Below are positions 38,851-46,312 of a DNA stretch of 64,000 nt, in pieces. Origin of the DNA: Corynebacterium sp. NML130628 (GTDB lineage: Bacteria > Actinomycetota > Actinomycetes > Mycobacteriales > Mycobacteriaceae); assembly GCF_001875665.1 (NCBI RefSeq), contig NZ_MLAL01000016.1, positions 1 through 64,000 of the forward strand. The letters are read 5' to 3'. The position numbers and the translations under genes are program-made. Under the pieces are notes generated by a model, which saw only the letters and a program-made list of their open reading frames with translations, did not search any database and had not been told where the DNA came from. Positions within the stretch are counted from its first letter, which is position 1. Each line of letters starts with the position of its first letter.

Positions 38851-38856
38851 TAAACT
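38851..38856 (+). promoter_or_regulatory. Predicted -10 of the Rv2175c-like gene (leaderless)
   Basis: TAAACT ends exactly 7 nt before the GTG start; no ribosome site is present. Confidence 0.5.
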
Positions 38857-38863
38857 GTCGGGC

Positions 38864-39226
38864 GTGAGTGCTCAACAAACTATTGATTCATTGCTCGAAC
38901 ACGATGAACTGCTGACCTTTCCCGAAGTCGCGGAAACACTCGGCGTTCCAGTCACAAAAATCCATGACTATGTCCACTCCGACAAGCTCCTCACGTATCG
39001 CAAGGACGGCGTGAACTACATCCCTGCACTCCTGCTGGCGGACGGCGAGTTATCAAAGTTCATCAGCGGGGCAATCACTGTGCTTGCCGACGGCGGTTTC
39101 ACCCCTGAAGAATCGCTCCAATACCTGTTCACCCCCGACGAGTCCCTGAACGGTCGGCCGATCGATGCGCTGCACGGCCACGGTGCCCGTGAAGTTATTC
39201 GCCGGGCACAGGCGATGGCGTTTTAG
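38864..39226 (+). CDS. Rv2175c-type DNA-binding protein
   Basis: 120 aa from the GTG at 38864 (VSAQQTIDSLL). The N-terminal winged-helix part has LTFPEVAETLGVPVTKIHDYV and LLTYRKDGVNYIPALLL. The C-terminal helical part includes GGFTPEESLQYLFTPDESL. In M. tuberculosis Rv2175c binds DNA and is phosphorylated by PknL, which abolishes binding; the same divergent pairing here suggests the same relationship. The N-terminal TIDSL contains a candidate phospho-Thr. The 3' end overlaps mptA by 32 bases on the opposite strand. Confidence 0.88.
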   Translation: MSAQQTIDSLLEHDELLTFPEVAETLGVPVTKIHDYVHSDKLLTYRKDGVNYIPALLLADGELSKFISGAITVLADGGFTPEESLQYLFTPDESLNGRPIDALHGHGAREVIRRAQAMAF

Positions 39227-40667
39227 TCTGCTGCACCGGCCACACCGCAAGAACAGCGGCGAAGGCTACGAACGGCGCCGCGACGAGGAACCAAGCGTCA
39301 TAGAAGCGGTGGTTGCCACTGCCAGTAAACGCCAACACGATGATCACGCTGGCCCCCACCGCGATCTGCCGGACCCACCGCGGAGCGCGGAACGTTCCCA
39401 CGAGCCCGAGAATCGACGCGTAGTACCAGGGCAGCGTGACCGCGTTGGTGACAAAGGCGACGACGTACGCGGCGGTCGTGCCCTGCACAGCCCGAACATC
39501 GTTTGCCGCTCCCGGCTTGGGGCGGAACCACCACCACACGACCGCCAGACCTAGCAGCATCAGGAGCGACGAGGCTGTGCGCACGACACCGAGGAGGTTG
39601 TTGTAGTAGAAGTGGTCGTCGAAAAGTTGGAAACCTGGAGTGAGGAGCTCCGTAACAAGCGTTGGGCCTGCCAGCGGGTTGATGACCTTTGAGTTGCCCG
39701 AGATTTCTGCAAGCCAGCCCCACGACGCTCCCGATACTGCGGTAACCACGTATAGCACCCCGAGCGTCAGCGCGAGCGACCATGTAGCGGAGACAATGAA
39801 CACACCGCACTTTTTTGCGAACGATGCCGATGCACCAGCGAAATGGGCAACCATCAGCCACACTATGAATGGCATCGCGACAGCCGCCGTGGCCTTCAGC
39901 GACACCGCGACTGCCACCACGCCGATCGCGCAGCTGAACGTAGCAACGCTTGACGGTTGGCGCAGGGCCCACAGGATTCCCACGCTGACCAGGCCCACCA
40001 TGACCGCCTCGTTGTGCATCCCGCCAACCATGTGCAGCATCATCAGCGGGTTCGTTGCATCGATCCAGAGCGCAAAGGCGCTATCGCCTCCGAGGCGCTG
40101 CGCAATTTTCGGGATCGTGACGATGGTGAGCGTGAATCCCGCCAGCGCCAGCAAACGATAAGCGACAATGCCGGCGCCCACGCTGTCGCCGGTCACCAGC
40201 GTGATCAGCTTGCCCAGTCCCAGGTGGAGTGGGCCGTATGGGGTAGTGGTATTTCTCCAGTCATGGGAGACTTCCCACAGCAGAGGGCCGGGGTTTACGG
40301 CCGCGCCCTCTGAGTAGGGGTCGAAACCGTCGCGAAGCATGGCGCCCTGCATGAGGTAGGAGTACACGTCGCGTGAGAGCATTGGTGCGCTCAGCGCTAG
40401 TGGAGCAGTCCACAGCCAGGTGGCCCGCCGCACAGTGTCGAGGGTAGGGCGTGCACGCCACAGCCACAGCCAGGCGAGCAACAGCAAAGCGATACCCACG
40501 GTCATCGTGATGTCCATCAGGGCGCGTCCATGCCCGTACGTCAGGTTGTCGACTCCCAACATGCGCATCACGCCACCCCTGTTGCGCGTAGCGCCTGCCC
40601 CAAAGGAACCAAGGGCAACCATGATGCTTGCCAGCAGTCCGAGTTGCGTCGGCGAAAGTGACTTCAT
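39195..40667 (-). CDS. mptA: Alpha-1,6-mannopyranosyltransferase MptA
   Basis: GT-C membrane glycosyltransferase that extends the alpha-1,6-mannan core of lipomannan and lipoarabinomannan using polyprenyl-phosphate mannose. 490 aa with about 12 hydrophobic helices. The acidic loop after the first helices has PMLSRDVYSYLMQGAML and GFDPYSEGA, typical of GT-C enzymes. The context (pknL, Rv2175c-like, idsA) matches Rv2174 and the C. glutamicum locus. It starts 2 nt after the idsA stop. idsA may supply the prenyl carrier precursor. Confidence 0.9.
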   Translation of the reverse strand: MKSLSPTQLGLLASIMVALGSFGAGATRNRGGVMRMLGVDNLTYGHGRALMDITMTVGIALLLLAWLWLWRARPTLDTVRRATWLWTAPLALSAPMLSRDVYSYLMQGAMLRDGFDPYSEGAAVNPGPLLWEVSHDWRNTTTPYGPLHLGLGKLITLVTGDSVGAGIVAYRLLALAGFTLTIVTIPKIAQRLGGDSAFALWIDATNPLMMLHMVGGMHNEAVMVGLVSVGILWALRQPSSVATFSCAIGVVAVAVSLKATAAVAMPFIVWLMVAHFAGASASFAKKCGVFIVSATWSLALTLGVLYVVTAVSGASWGWLAEISGNSKVINPLAGPTLVTELLTPGFQLFDDHFYYNNLLGVVRTASSLLMLLGLAVVWWWFRPKPGAANDVRAVQGTTAAYVVAFVTNAVTLPWYYASILGLVGTFRAPRWVRQIAVGASVIIVLAFTGSGNHRFYDAWFLVAAPFVAFAAVLAVWPVQQTKTPSPVPGE

Positions 40668-40669
40668 CG

Positions 40670-41782
40670 CTACATACGCCTAGCCGTGGCTTTGACCGCC
40701 AGGTCACGCATGAACTCCGCGACAGCGGTATCGATGCCTGCGTCGGCAAGGTGCTTAAGGCCAGACTCGGTGAGGCGATCAATGCGTGCCTCTACTGCTT
40801 CAACGGCGCCGCTTTCTTGGATCAGGCCCGCAAGTTCGGAAAGCTCCTCCGGTGATGTTGCGACGCCAATACCGTCGCGCAGACGTTGCGCTGCGGCTGG
40901 ATCCGTGGCGTCCAAGTTGGCCAGCGCCGTGGCAAACAAGACAGTGCGTTTGCCTTCGCGAATGTCGTCGCCAGCTGGCTTACCGGTCACCTCTGGTTCG
41001 CCGAAGACCCCAAGGATGTCATCGCGAAGCTGGTACGCGATGCCTATATCGCGCCCGTAACCGCGGAACGCGGAGATCGTTTCTTCTGGGGCGCCTGCAA
41101 TAGCAGCCCCGAGGTGGAGTGGCCGTTCGATTGTATACGCAGCAGTCTTGTACCGGTTGACCTTGTCGGCAAGCTCGACAGACTCACTGCCCTTGGCCTC
41201 AAGCATAATGTCAAGCAGCTGACCACCGATCACCTCAGTGCGCATCCCGACCCACGGCTTCGCTGCGCGGGCCAGCGCATCATCTGAGAGCCCAGAATAG
41301 CGCCACATGTCTTCCGCCCACACCAACGCGAGGTCGCCAATCAAGATAGCAGAGTGCTCGCCGAAGGAAGCAGCGTCGCCACGATACCCTTCGCTGCGAT
41401 GGGTTGCCTCGACTGCACGGTGCACTGTTGGGCTGCCACGGCGGGTGTCGGAGGCGTCGATAATATCGTCGTGGATGAGTGCACATGCCTGAATAAATTC
41501 GAGCGAGCTCACCGCACGCAACACAGCCTCGGGGGCTTCCTGGCTGTTTTCAAGCCCGCCGGCTCCGATGAAGCCAGCCCAGCCATACAGAGGTCGAATT
41601 CGCTTACCCCCGCCGAGGACAAACTTGCGCAGGTAGGACACCGCGTCTTCAACCGGGGCACCGATTTCTGCGACCACGGAATCCTGGTTGTCGAAGAACG
41701 CGCGAAGCTGCTCCTCAACAAGTGCGGGGATGGCCTCGAGCGATGACCCTTGTGAGGATACTTCAGACACGTTGTGCTCCAT
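40670..41782 (-). CDS. idsA: Polyprenyl (geranylgeranyl-type) diphosphate synthase
   Basis: 370 aa trans-prenyltransferase. First Asp-rich motif HDDIIDASDTRRG and second YQLRDDILGVFGE bind Mg-diphosphates; GGGKRIRP is the N-terminal substrate loop. Makes C15/C20-range prenyl diphosphates used for carotenoids, menaquinone or carrier lipids; product length cannot be read here with certainty. AGGAGAG lies 10 nt before the ATG. Operon with mptA. Confidence 0.9.
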   Translation of the reverse strand: MEHNVSEVSSQGSSLEAIPALVEEQLRAFFDNQDSVVAEIGAPVEDAVSYLRKFVLGGGKRIRPLYGWAGFIGAGGLENSQEAPEAVLRAVSSLEFIQACALIHDDIIDASDTRRGSPTVHRAVEATHRSEGYRGDAASFGEHSAILIGDLALVWAEDMWRYSGLSDDALARAAKPWVGMRTEVIGGQLLDIMLEAKGSESVELADKVNRYKTAAYTIERPLHLGAAIAGAPEETISAFRGYGRDIGIAYQLRDDILGVFGEPEVTGKPAGDDIREGKRTVLFATALANLDATDPAAAQRLRDGIGVATSPEELSELAGLIQESGAVEAVEARIDRLTESGLKHLADAGIDTAVAEFMRDLAVKATARRM

Positions 41783-41838
41783 TTCAGAATCTCTCCTAGA
41801 CGTATGTGCCTAGAGACTACCGAGTTACCACGACAAAA

Positions 41839-42411
41839 CTACCTCATTGAGGAGGTCTCCAGGGGCAGCGATCGCCCCAAAATGGCGAATGGTCGAGGAT
41901 CGGCGGGGTACAGGTAGTCACGTGCGACGTCGAAGAATCCAAACTTGCGGTAGAGCTTGAATGCGCCGTTGTCCTCGTGCTCGATCTCTGGGGTAGACAG
42001 GAGAGCGAACTTTGCTGGGGCAAGGTGTATGAGCTCACGGAGCAGCGTCGCACCAATGCCTCTCCCTTGATAGTTAGGGAGTACATGGATCTCTGCGACC
42101 TCAAAGTAGCTTTCCAGCATCGCTTGCTCGCTTTTCGACGGCCCCCCTTGCATCGCAAGCGCCCGCCTGAGCTGCTGGTCCCACCAGCGTTCGCGTTGTC
42201 CCAGCATGCCGTATGCAATACCAACCAGCACGTCATCAGCAACCGCAGTGATTGCTGTGAATCCTGGTGAGAGTGCTTCCTGTCGCCAGGAGGCGATGCG
42301 TGCCGCTCGCACGTTGGCTGGGTAGTTCATCGCTTCTATATAGAGGTCGACGAGCTGCGGTGTCGCAAGGAGATACTCGGCCGTTGTGAGTCGACGGATT
42401 TCGGTCTTCAT
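41839..42411 (-). CDS. GNAT family N-acetyltransferase
   Basis: 190 aa from the ATG at 42411 (MKTEIRRLTTAEY). The acetyl-CoA-binding motif is EIHVLPNYQGRGIGATLLRELI, with the C-terminal YRKFGFFDVARDY. Substrate unknown. The open frame upstream of 42411 overlaps the divergent HEPN promoter region and was excluded. Starts about 130 nt from the divergent HEPN gene. Separated from idsA by 56 nt on the same strand. Confidence 0.85.
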   Translation of the reverse strand: MKTEIRRLTTAEYLLATPQLVDLYIEAMNYPANVRAARIASWRQEALSPGFTAITAVADDVLVGIAYGMLGQRERWWDQQLRRALAMQGGPSKSEQAMLESYFEVAEIHVLPNYQGRGIGATLLRELIHLAPAKFALLSTPEIEHEDNGAFKLYRKFGFFDVARDYLYPADPRPFAILGRSLPLETSSMR

Positions 42412-42541
42412 GGCTTTTATCGAACCACGGGTGATGGAAGTTTCGCCAGATTCGAACAAACGATCTAATTTACGGAAGTTGTGTCGGACTCGTTTTCTAT
42501 ATTCAGGACAAACGCACACAGTAATAAAGGAGAAAAGCAAC

Positions 42542-42976
42542 ATGAACAGCGTCATTTCTTCGACGACGAATGAGGTCTATGGTGCACGGGTCCGGCAGTC
42601 GAGGCGTGACCAGTTTTTTGAGACGGCAGATACGTGTCTGACTTTTGCTTATGGACGATTTGAGGAGGGGGCATACGACGAGGCGATGGAGTATGCCTAC
42701 CGTGCGGCGTTGCGGACTGCTGGCGCGGTATGTGCTGATAGTCCTGTGATTCAGAAGAGGAAGCGGCTACCAACCAGTGCATGGAAGAAGCTTGCGCTCA
42801 CCGGGAAGGGGGGAGAGCGGTGGGCGACCGTATTTGAAGCTTTTTCGCGCGAGCGGGGGCGGGTTGCCTCTAGGATCGAGCACATGCCTCCGGCTGCTCG
42901 GGTTTCGCAGCTGCTCGAGCAGGCTGAACGGTTCTACTGTGAGTCGTTGCCTGCTGGGAGTGGTGCTGCCGCGTAG
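42542..42976 (+). CDS. SAV_6107-type HEPN domain protein
   Basis: 144 aa. AAAGGAG precedes the ATG. All-helical: ARVRQSRRDQFFETADTCLTFAYG, then YDEAMEYAYRAALRTAGAV, and ERWATVFEAFSRERGRV near the end. This matches the SAV_6107 HEPN family that lies upstream of mraZ in corynebacteria. The Rx4-6H RNase motif of toxin HEPN proteins is not evident, so there is no reason to call it a toxin. Role unknown. Confidence 0.75.
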   Translation: MNSVISSTTNEVYGARVRQSRRDQFFETADTCLTFAYGRFEEGAYDEAMEYAYRAALRTAGAVCADSPVIQKRKRLPTSAWKKLALTGKGGERWATVFEAFSRERGRVASRIEHMPPAARVSQLLEQAERFYCESLPAGSGAAA

Positions 42977-43081
42977 CCCGCGGAATATTTCTCCTTGGCT
43001 CCTGGGGCTCCTGGGAACAAAGGCGCTAGGATGGCCGTTGTATGGTTAGCAACGTCCGCTTTGGAGCTTGGGAGTAGAGCA

Positions 43082-43477
43082 GTGTCACTTTCTGAACAGG
43101 AGCAGCAAGCACTCCGTGCAATTGAACAGTCACTCTTGGCAGATGACCCATCATTTGTGCAAAGCGTTGGCCGAAATGCCGACTATGCGGGCCCATCGGG
43201 CACTGGCCGGATCACGATGCGCAGCGTTGCGCTGATGGTGTTGGGGGTAGTGCTGCTGCTTGGAGGTGTCGCACTCGCTTCGTGGTCTATCTGGACTGTT
43301 GTTATCAGTATTGTCGGATTTGGCGTCATGATGGCAGGTGGGCTCATGGCATTGCGCACCCCGTCACATGGTCCATCGGTGTCGAATATGCGTAACGTCT
43401 CCCGCGCACAACACAAGTCCCCTCGGGTGAGCTCGATGGAGCAGAACTTTAAGCGAAGGTTCGAAGATCGCCCTTAG
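43082..43477 (+). CDS. DUF3040 family membrane protein
   Basis: 131 aa from the GTG at 43082, with GGGAG upstream. LSEQEQQALRAIEQSLLADDPSFV is the DUF3040 signature; two adjacent membrane helices (about 48-66 and 70-90) follow, then a basic tail. Small actinobacterial membrane protein, function unknown, regularly found before mraZ. A strong terminator follows, isolating it from the dcw cluster. Confidence 0.9.
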   Translation: MSLSEQEQQALRAIEQSLLADDPSFVQSVGRNADYAGPSGTGRITMRSVALMVLGVVLLLGGVALASWSIWTVVISIVGFGVMMAGGLMALRTPSHGPSVSNMRNVSRAQHKSPRVSSMEQNFKRRFEDRP

Positions 43478-43492
43478 TAGGAAGAACTGCCA

Positions 43493-43523
43493 CGCCCCCT
43501 TTTTGCGGAAAGGGGGCGTTTTT
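43493..43523 (+). terminator. Terminator of the DUF3040 gene
   Basis: CGCCCCCTTT (43493-43502) pairs with AAAGGGGGCG (43509-43518), then TTTTT. Confidence 0.85.
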
Positions 43524-43542
43524 GTTGCCCGTAGATTGGGCT

Positions 43543-43576
43543 CCCCACTTTCACCCACTTCCCCCACTTTCGCCCA
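43543..43576 (-). promoter_or_regulatory. Distal cluster of MraZ-box-like repeats, reverse orientation
   Basis: On the minus strand four TGGGN pentamers occur at 43576, 43566, 43557 and 43547 (spacings 10, 9, 10), with GAAAG before two of them. They resemble MraZ-binding direct repeats (TGGGN with 5-nt spacers in E. coli; AAAGTGG in Mollicutes). They sit just beyond the DUF3040 terminator, about 310 nt before mraZ. Confidence 0.5.
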
Positions 43577-43752
43577 CCTGGCGGCTTGATGTGGCTGTCT
43601 AGTGGGCATCTTTATGTTTAAATCGCCTACTTGAGTGGGGGAAGTGTCTGTTGTGACGCAGGGGGAGGGGAGCGTCCCCCACTAGATTATTACCCTCTGA
43701 CCTGGTGTTATCTGGGGCGCAATATTCTTTTTCGTGTTTGGTGTGGCATTTG

Positions 43753-43777
43753 TGGGGCGTCGTGGGTTAAAGTGGGG
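43753..43777 (+). promoter_or_regulatory. Proximal MraZ boxes: three TGGGN repeats at 10-bp period
   Basis: TGGGG (43753-43757), TGGGT (43763-43767) and TGGGG (43773-43777), separated by exactly 5 nt (CGTCG and TAAAG). This is the arrangement known for MraZ autoregulation of the dcw promoter, about 110 nt before the mraZ ATG. Confidence 0.75.
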
Positions 43778-43884
43778 CGTAGCGGAGGGCGCGATGGTGT
43801 GCTGACTACACACCGTTGTCGCACGAAGCGGAGAAAACTACATACATCACGTGTCTGAAGGCGTAGAGGAAGGTGGGTCGCCCG

Positions 43885-44319
43885 ATGTTTCTGGGAACCT
43901 ACACTCCCAAGCTTGACGACAAGGGGCGCTTGACGCTGCCCGCAAAGTTCCGAGAGGACCTTGCGGACGGGCTGATGGTGACCAAGGGGCAAGACCACTC
44001 CTTAGCGGTCTACCCTCGTGCGGAGTTCGCGGCGCGAGCCAAAAAGGCTGCTGCGGCATCTCGTACGAACCCTAAAGCACGTGCGTTCATTCGTAATCTG
44101 GCTGCCAGTGCGGATGAGCAAACACTTGATGGTTCTGGTCGCATCACGTTGTCGGCGTCGCACCGTGAGTACGCAAACCTTTCCAAGGAGTGCGTAGTGA
44201 TCGGTTCTGTAGATTTTCTCGAGATCTGGGATGCGCAATCCTGGGCTCAGTACCAAGAAGAGACTGAAGCTGCCTTCTCGGCGGCGGATGACGACGACAT
44301 ACTCTCCGGTCTGCTGTAA
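43885..44319 (+). CDS. mraZ: Transcriptional regulator MraZ
   Basis: 144 aa from the ATG at 43885 ([19 protein letters not shown]), with GGAAGG 11 nt upstream; a GTG 12 bases earlier is too close to that site. Two AbrB-like swapped-hairpin domains each have the DxxGR motif ([12 protein letters not shown] and [12 protein letters not shown]). MraZ represses the division and wall cluster by binding TGGGN repeats in its own promoter. In C. glutamicum, RNase III cleavage within mraZ mRNA has been linked to proper division. Confidence 0.95.
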   Translation: MFLGTYTPKLDDKGRLTLPAKFREDLADGLMVTKGQDHSLAVYPRAEFAARAKKAAAASRTNPKARAFIRNLAASADEQTLDGSGRITLSASHREYANLSKECVVIGSVDFLEIWDAQSWAQYQEETEAAFSAADDDDILSGLL

Positions 44320-44372
44320 GGCTGACTACCTCACAGTGGGCATCGACTACTGACGGAGAGCGTGTACGGACT

Positions 44373-44434
44373 CTATCCCGGGCGTGAAGCGTTCTGGTGT
44401 ACTTCCCCGACATCAGAGCAGCCGCCCGGGGTAG
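44373..44434 (+). other. Long inverted repeat between mraZ and rsmH
   Basis: CTATCCCGGGCG (44373-44384) pairs with CGCCCGGGGTAG (44423-44434), 12 bp with one G-U, around a 38-nt loop. No T-run follows, so it is not a standard terminator. It could be a processing or pausing structure in the 194-nt leader of rsmH. Confidence 0.5.
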
Positions 44435-44513
44435 GGCTCTATACGCTCCCCAAACATGGGTGCATGGGTGTAGGTATTTTCAGAACAACGCAGTGAAGGG
44501 AGTGTGCCCGACG

Positions 44514-45527
44514 ATGGTAGAAGCCGCGATGGACTTTGATCCGGTGGCGAACCGTGGCCACGTTCCCGTAATGCGCAACCGCATGGCGGAATTGCTCGCG
44601 CCCGCGGTGGAGAAGTTCGGCGATGACGCAGTAATTGTCGACGGCACCCTCGGCGCCGGCGGACATACTGAATACTTCCTCTCTACTTTCCCGAACGCGC
44701 ACGTCATCGGAATCGACCGTGATCCACATGCTTTAGCAGCGGCAACGGAGCGACTGACTCCGTTCGGAGACCGATTCGTTCCAGTGCAAGCTCGCTTTGA
44801 CGCAATTGGTGAAGTTGCCGCGTCTGACGAGCGAGCGCCATTCGATATTGTTCGTGAGCACGGCGTTGCTGGAGCGCTATTTGATCTTGGTGTGTCTTCG
44901 ATGCAGCTGGATCAGGAAGAGCGCGGTTTCGCGTACAAGACTGATGCGCCGCTAGATATGCGGATGGATACAACGCAATCGCTGACGGCAGCTGATGTGC
45001 TGAACACGTACTCGCACGGTGACTTGGCACGCATTCTGAAGACGTATGGTGACGAACGCTTCGCGGGCAAGATTGCCCGAGCGATCCTTCAACAACGCGA
45101 GCGGGAACCGTTTACGACGAGTGCTCGGCTGGTGGAACTGCTCTACGACACAATCCCAGCAGCCACCCGCAGGTCCGGCGGACATCCGGCGAAGCGCACT
45201 TTCCAGGCACTGCGAATCGAGGTAAACCGTGAGCTCGAAGCGGTCGAGCGAGTGCTGCCCGTCATTACCGACCTTTTGGGTGTAGGGGGTCGGGCAGTCT
45301 TTATGAGTTACCAATCGCTCGAGGACAAAATCGTCAAGGCGGCATTTCGGGACCTCACGGCGTCCAAAACCCCGCCAGGACTCCCGATGGACCTTCCTGG
45401 TACGCAGCCGCTGTTCCGTTCCATCACGAGTGGGGCGGAGAAGGCGTCGAAAACTGAAATTGAACATAACCCTAGAGCGGCGTCCGTACGGGTACGTGGT
45501 GTCGAAAAACTAGCACAAAGCAACTAA
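44514..45527 (+). CDS. rsmH: 16S rRNA m4C1402 methyltransferase RsmH (MraW)
   Basis: 337 aa from the ATG at 44514, with GGGAG 11 nt upstream; the longer frame runs through the inverted-repeat leader and is not conserved-looking. [13 protein letters not shown], the SAM-binding [53 protein letters not shown], and [18 protein letters not shown] are RsmH motifs. Methylates the ribosomal decoding centre. Second gene of the dcw cluster. Confidence 0.94.
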   Translation: MVEAAMDFDPVANRGHVPVMRNRMAELLAPAVEKFGDDAVIVDGTLGAGGHTEYFLSTFPNAHVIGIDRDPHALAAATERLTPFGDRFVPVQARFDAIGEVAASDERAPFDIVREHGVAGALFDLGVSSMQLDQEERGFAYKTDAPLDMRMDTTQSLTAADVLNTYSHGDLARILKTYGDERFAGKIARAILQQREREPFTTSARLVELLYDTIPAATRRSGGHPAKRTFQALRIEVNRELEAVERVLPVITDLLGVGGRAVFMSYQSLEDKIVKAAFRDLTASKTPPGLPMDLPGTQPLFRSITSGAEKASKTEIEHNPRAASVRVRGVEKLAQSN

Positions 45528-45541
45528 GGAACTGAGCAATC

Positions 45542-46249
45542 ATGGCAGCACGAGAGTACAGCGGATCGAACATGACGCTGACGCGCGGTGATCAGGCGCG
45601 CCCTCAAACGCGGCGTTCCGGCCAGCAGCGTAGTGCTAATACTCGGTTGCTCAACCCTGGCGTTCGGCCGCATGTTCCGCACTCGCGTGCGCATGGCCGA
45701 CTGGGCTCGAAGCAGGTTGTGTCCTACAGGGGGCGACGTATTGCGCAGCCGGCTGTCGTCAAGAAGCAGCTGTCGTTGACGTTCACAGTGACGGTTGTGT
45801 TGCTCATCATTGGTGTTGTGGCGGCGATGGGGTTGAGTGCGCTTTCGACGACGCAGACGTTTACTATTCAGCGGCTGCAGTCGCAGGAGCGTGAACTGAC
45901 CAACCGTGTTGAGTCGCTAACACGAGATCTTGAGGACCGGAGGTCGTCCGCTGAAATCGCACAGCGTGCTGGTGACGCTGGGCTGTTAGTTCCCTCTGCC
46001 CCGGGGATTGTCGCGGTGCATGGGGACGGCAGCGTGCATGAACAGCGTCCGTTTGATCCGAACGAGACGGTTGGCGTGGTGGACGTCAACGAGTCTCACG
46101 CGCGATCGGGCCGCGCGTCGAGTGACCAGCACGCTACTCGTGAAATCGGTGACTCGCTGACTCAGCTTCCGGGAAACAATGTGCTTGGTAGCGCTTCACG
46201 GTTGGACAACGTAGCGCCGTATGCGCCGAATGTCCCACCCACGCTCTAA
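45542..46249 (+). CDS. ftsL: Cell division protein FtsL-like
   Basis: 235 aa bitopic protein. A basic, disordered cytosolic N-terminus (about 1-75) leads to one membrane helix (about 78-100) and a coiled coil (about 105-135, IQRLQSQERELTNRVESLTRDLEDRR). A Ser/Asp-rich tail follows. This is FtsL by topology and by position between rsmH and ftsI; sequence conservation is low as usual. It would join FtsB and FtsQ in activating FtsWI at the septum. Confidence 0.85.
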   Translation: MAAREYSGSNMTLTRGDQARPQTRRSGQQRSANTRLLNPGVRPHVPHSRAHGRLGSKQVVSYRGRRIAQPAVVKKQLSLTFTVTVVLLIIGVVAAMGLSALSTTQTFTIQRLQSQERELTNRVESLTRDLEDRRSSAEIAQRAGDAGLLVPSAPGIVAVHGDGSVHEQRPFDPNETVGVVDVNESHARSGRASSDQHATREIGDSLTQLPGNNVLGSASRLDNVAPYAPNVPPTL

Positions 46250-46312
46250 ACTCTAAGGACACGAATCGTTTCTAACCCGTTGAAAATAGTTGAGTGAGGT
46301 GAATACAGGGCA

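Larger units (their letters stand above)
43524..43884 (+). promoter_or_regulatory. mraZ upstream regulatory region
   Basis: About 360 bases with no gene. It holds both MraZ-box clusters (43543-43576 and 43753-43777), another TGGGGGAAGTG near 43638, and presumably the main dcw promoters. ATTATT/TAT-rich stretches near 43685-43710 are candidate -10 regions, not assigned. Confidence 0.55.

Noticed and set aside
42542..42976. HEPN/GNAT pair as a toxin-antitoxin module
   Set aside because: The genes are divergent with separate promoters, the HEPN protein lacks an evident RNase motif, and it is a conserved neighbour of mraZ.
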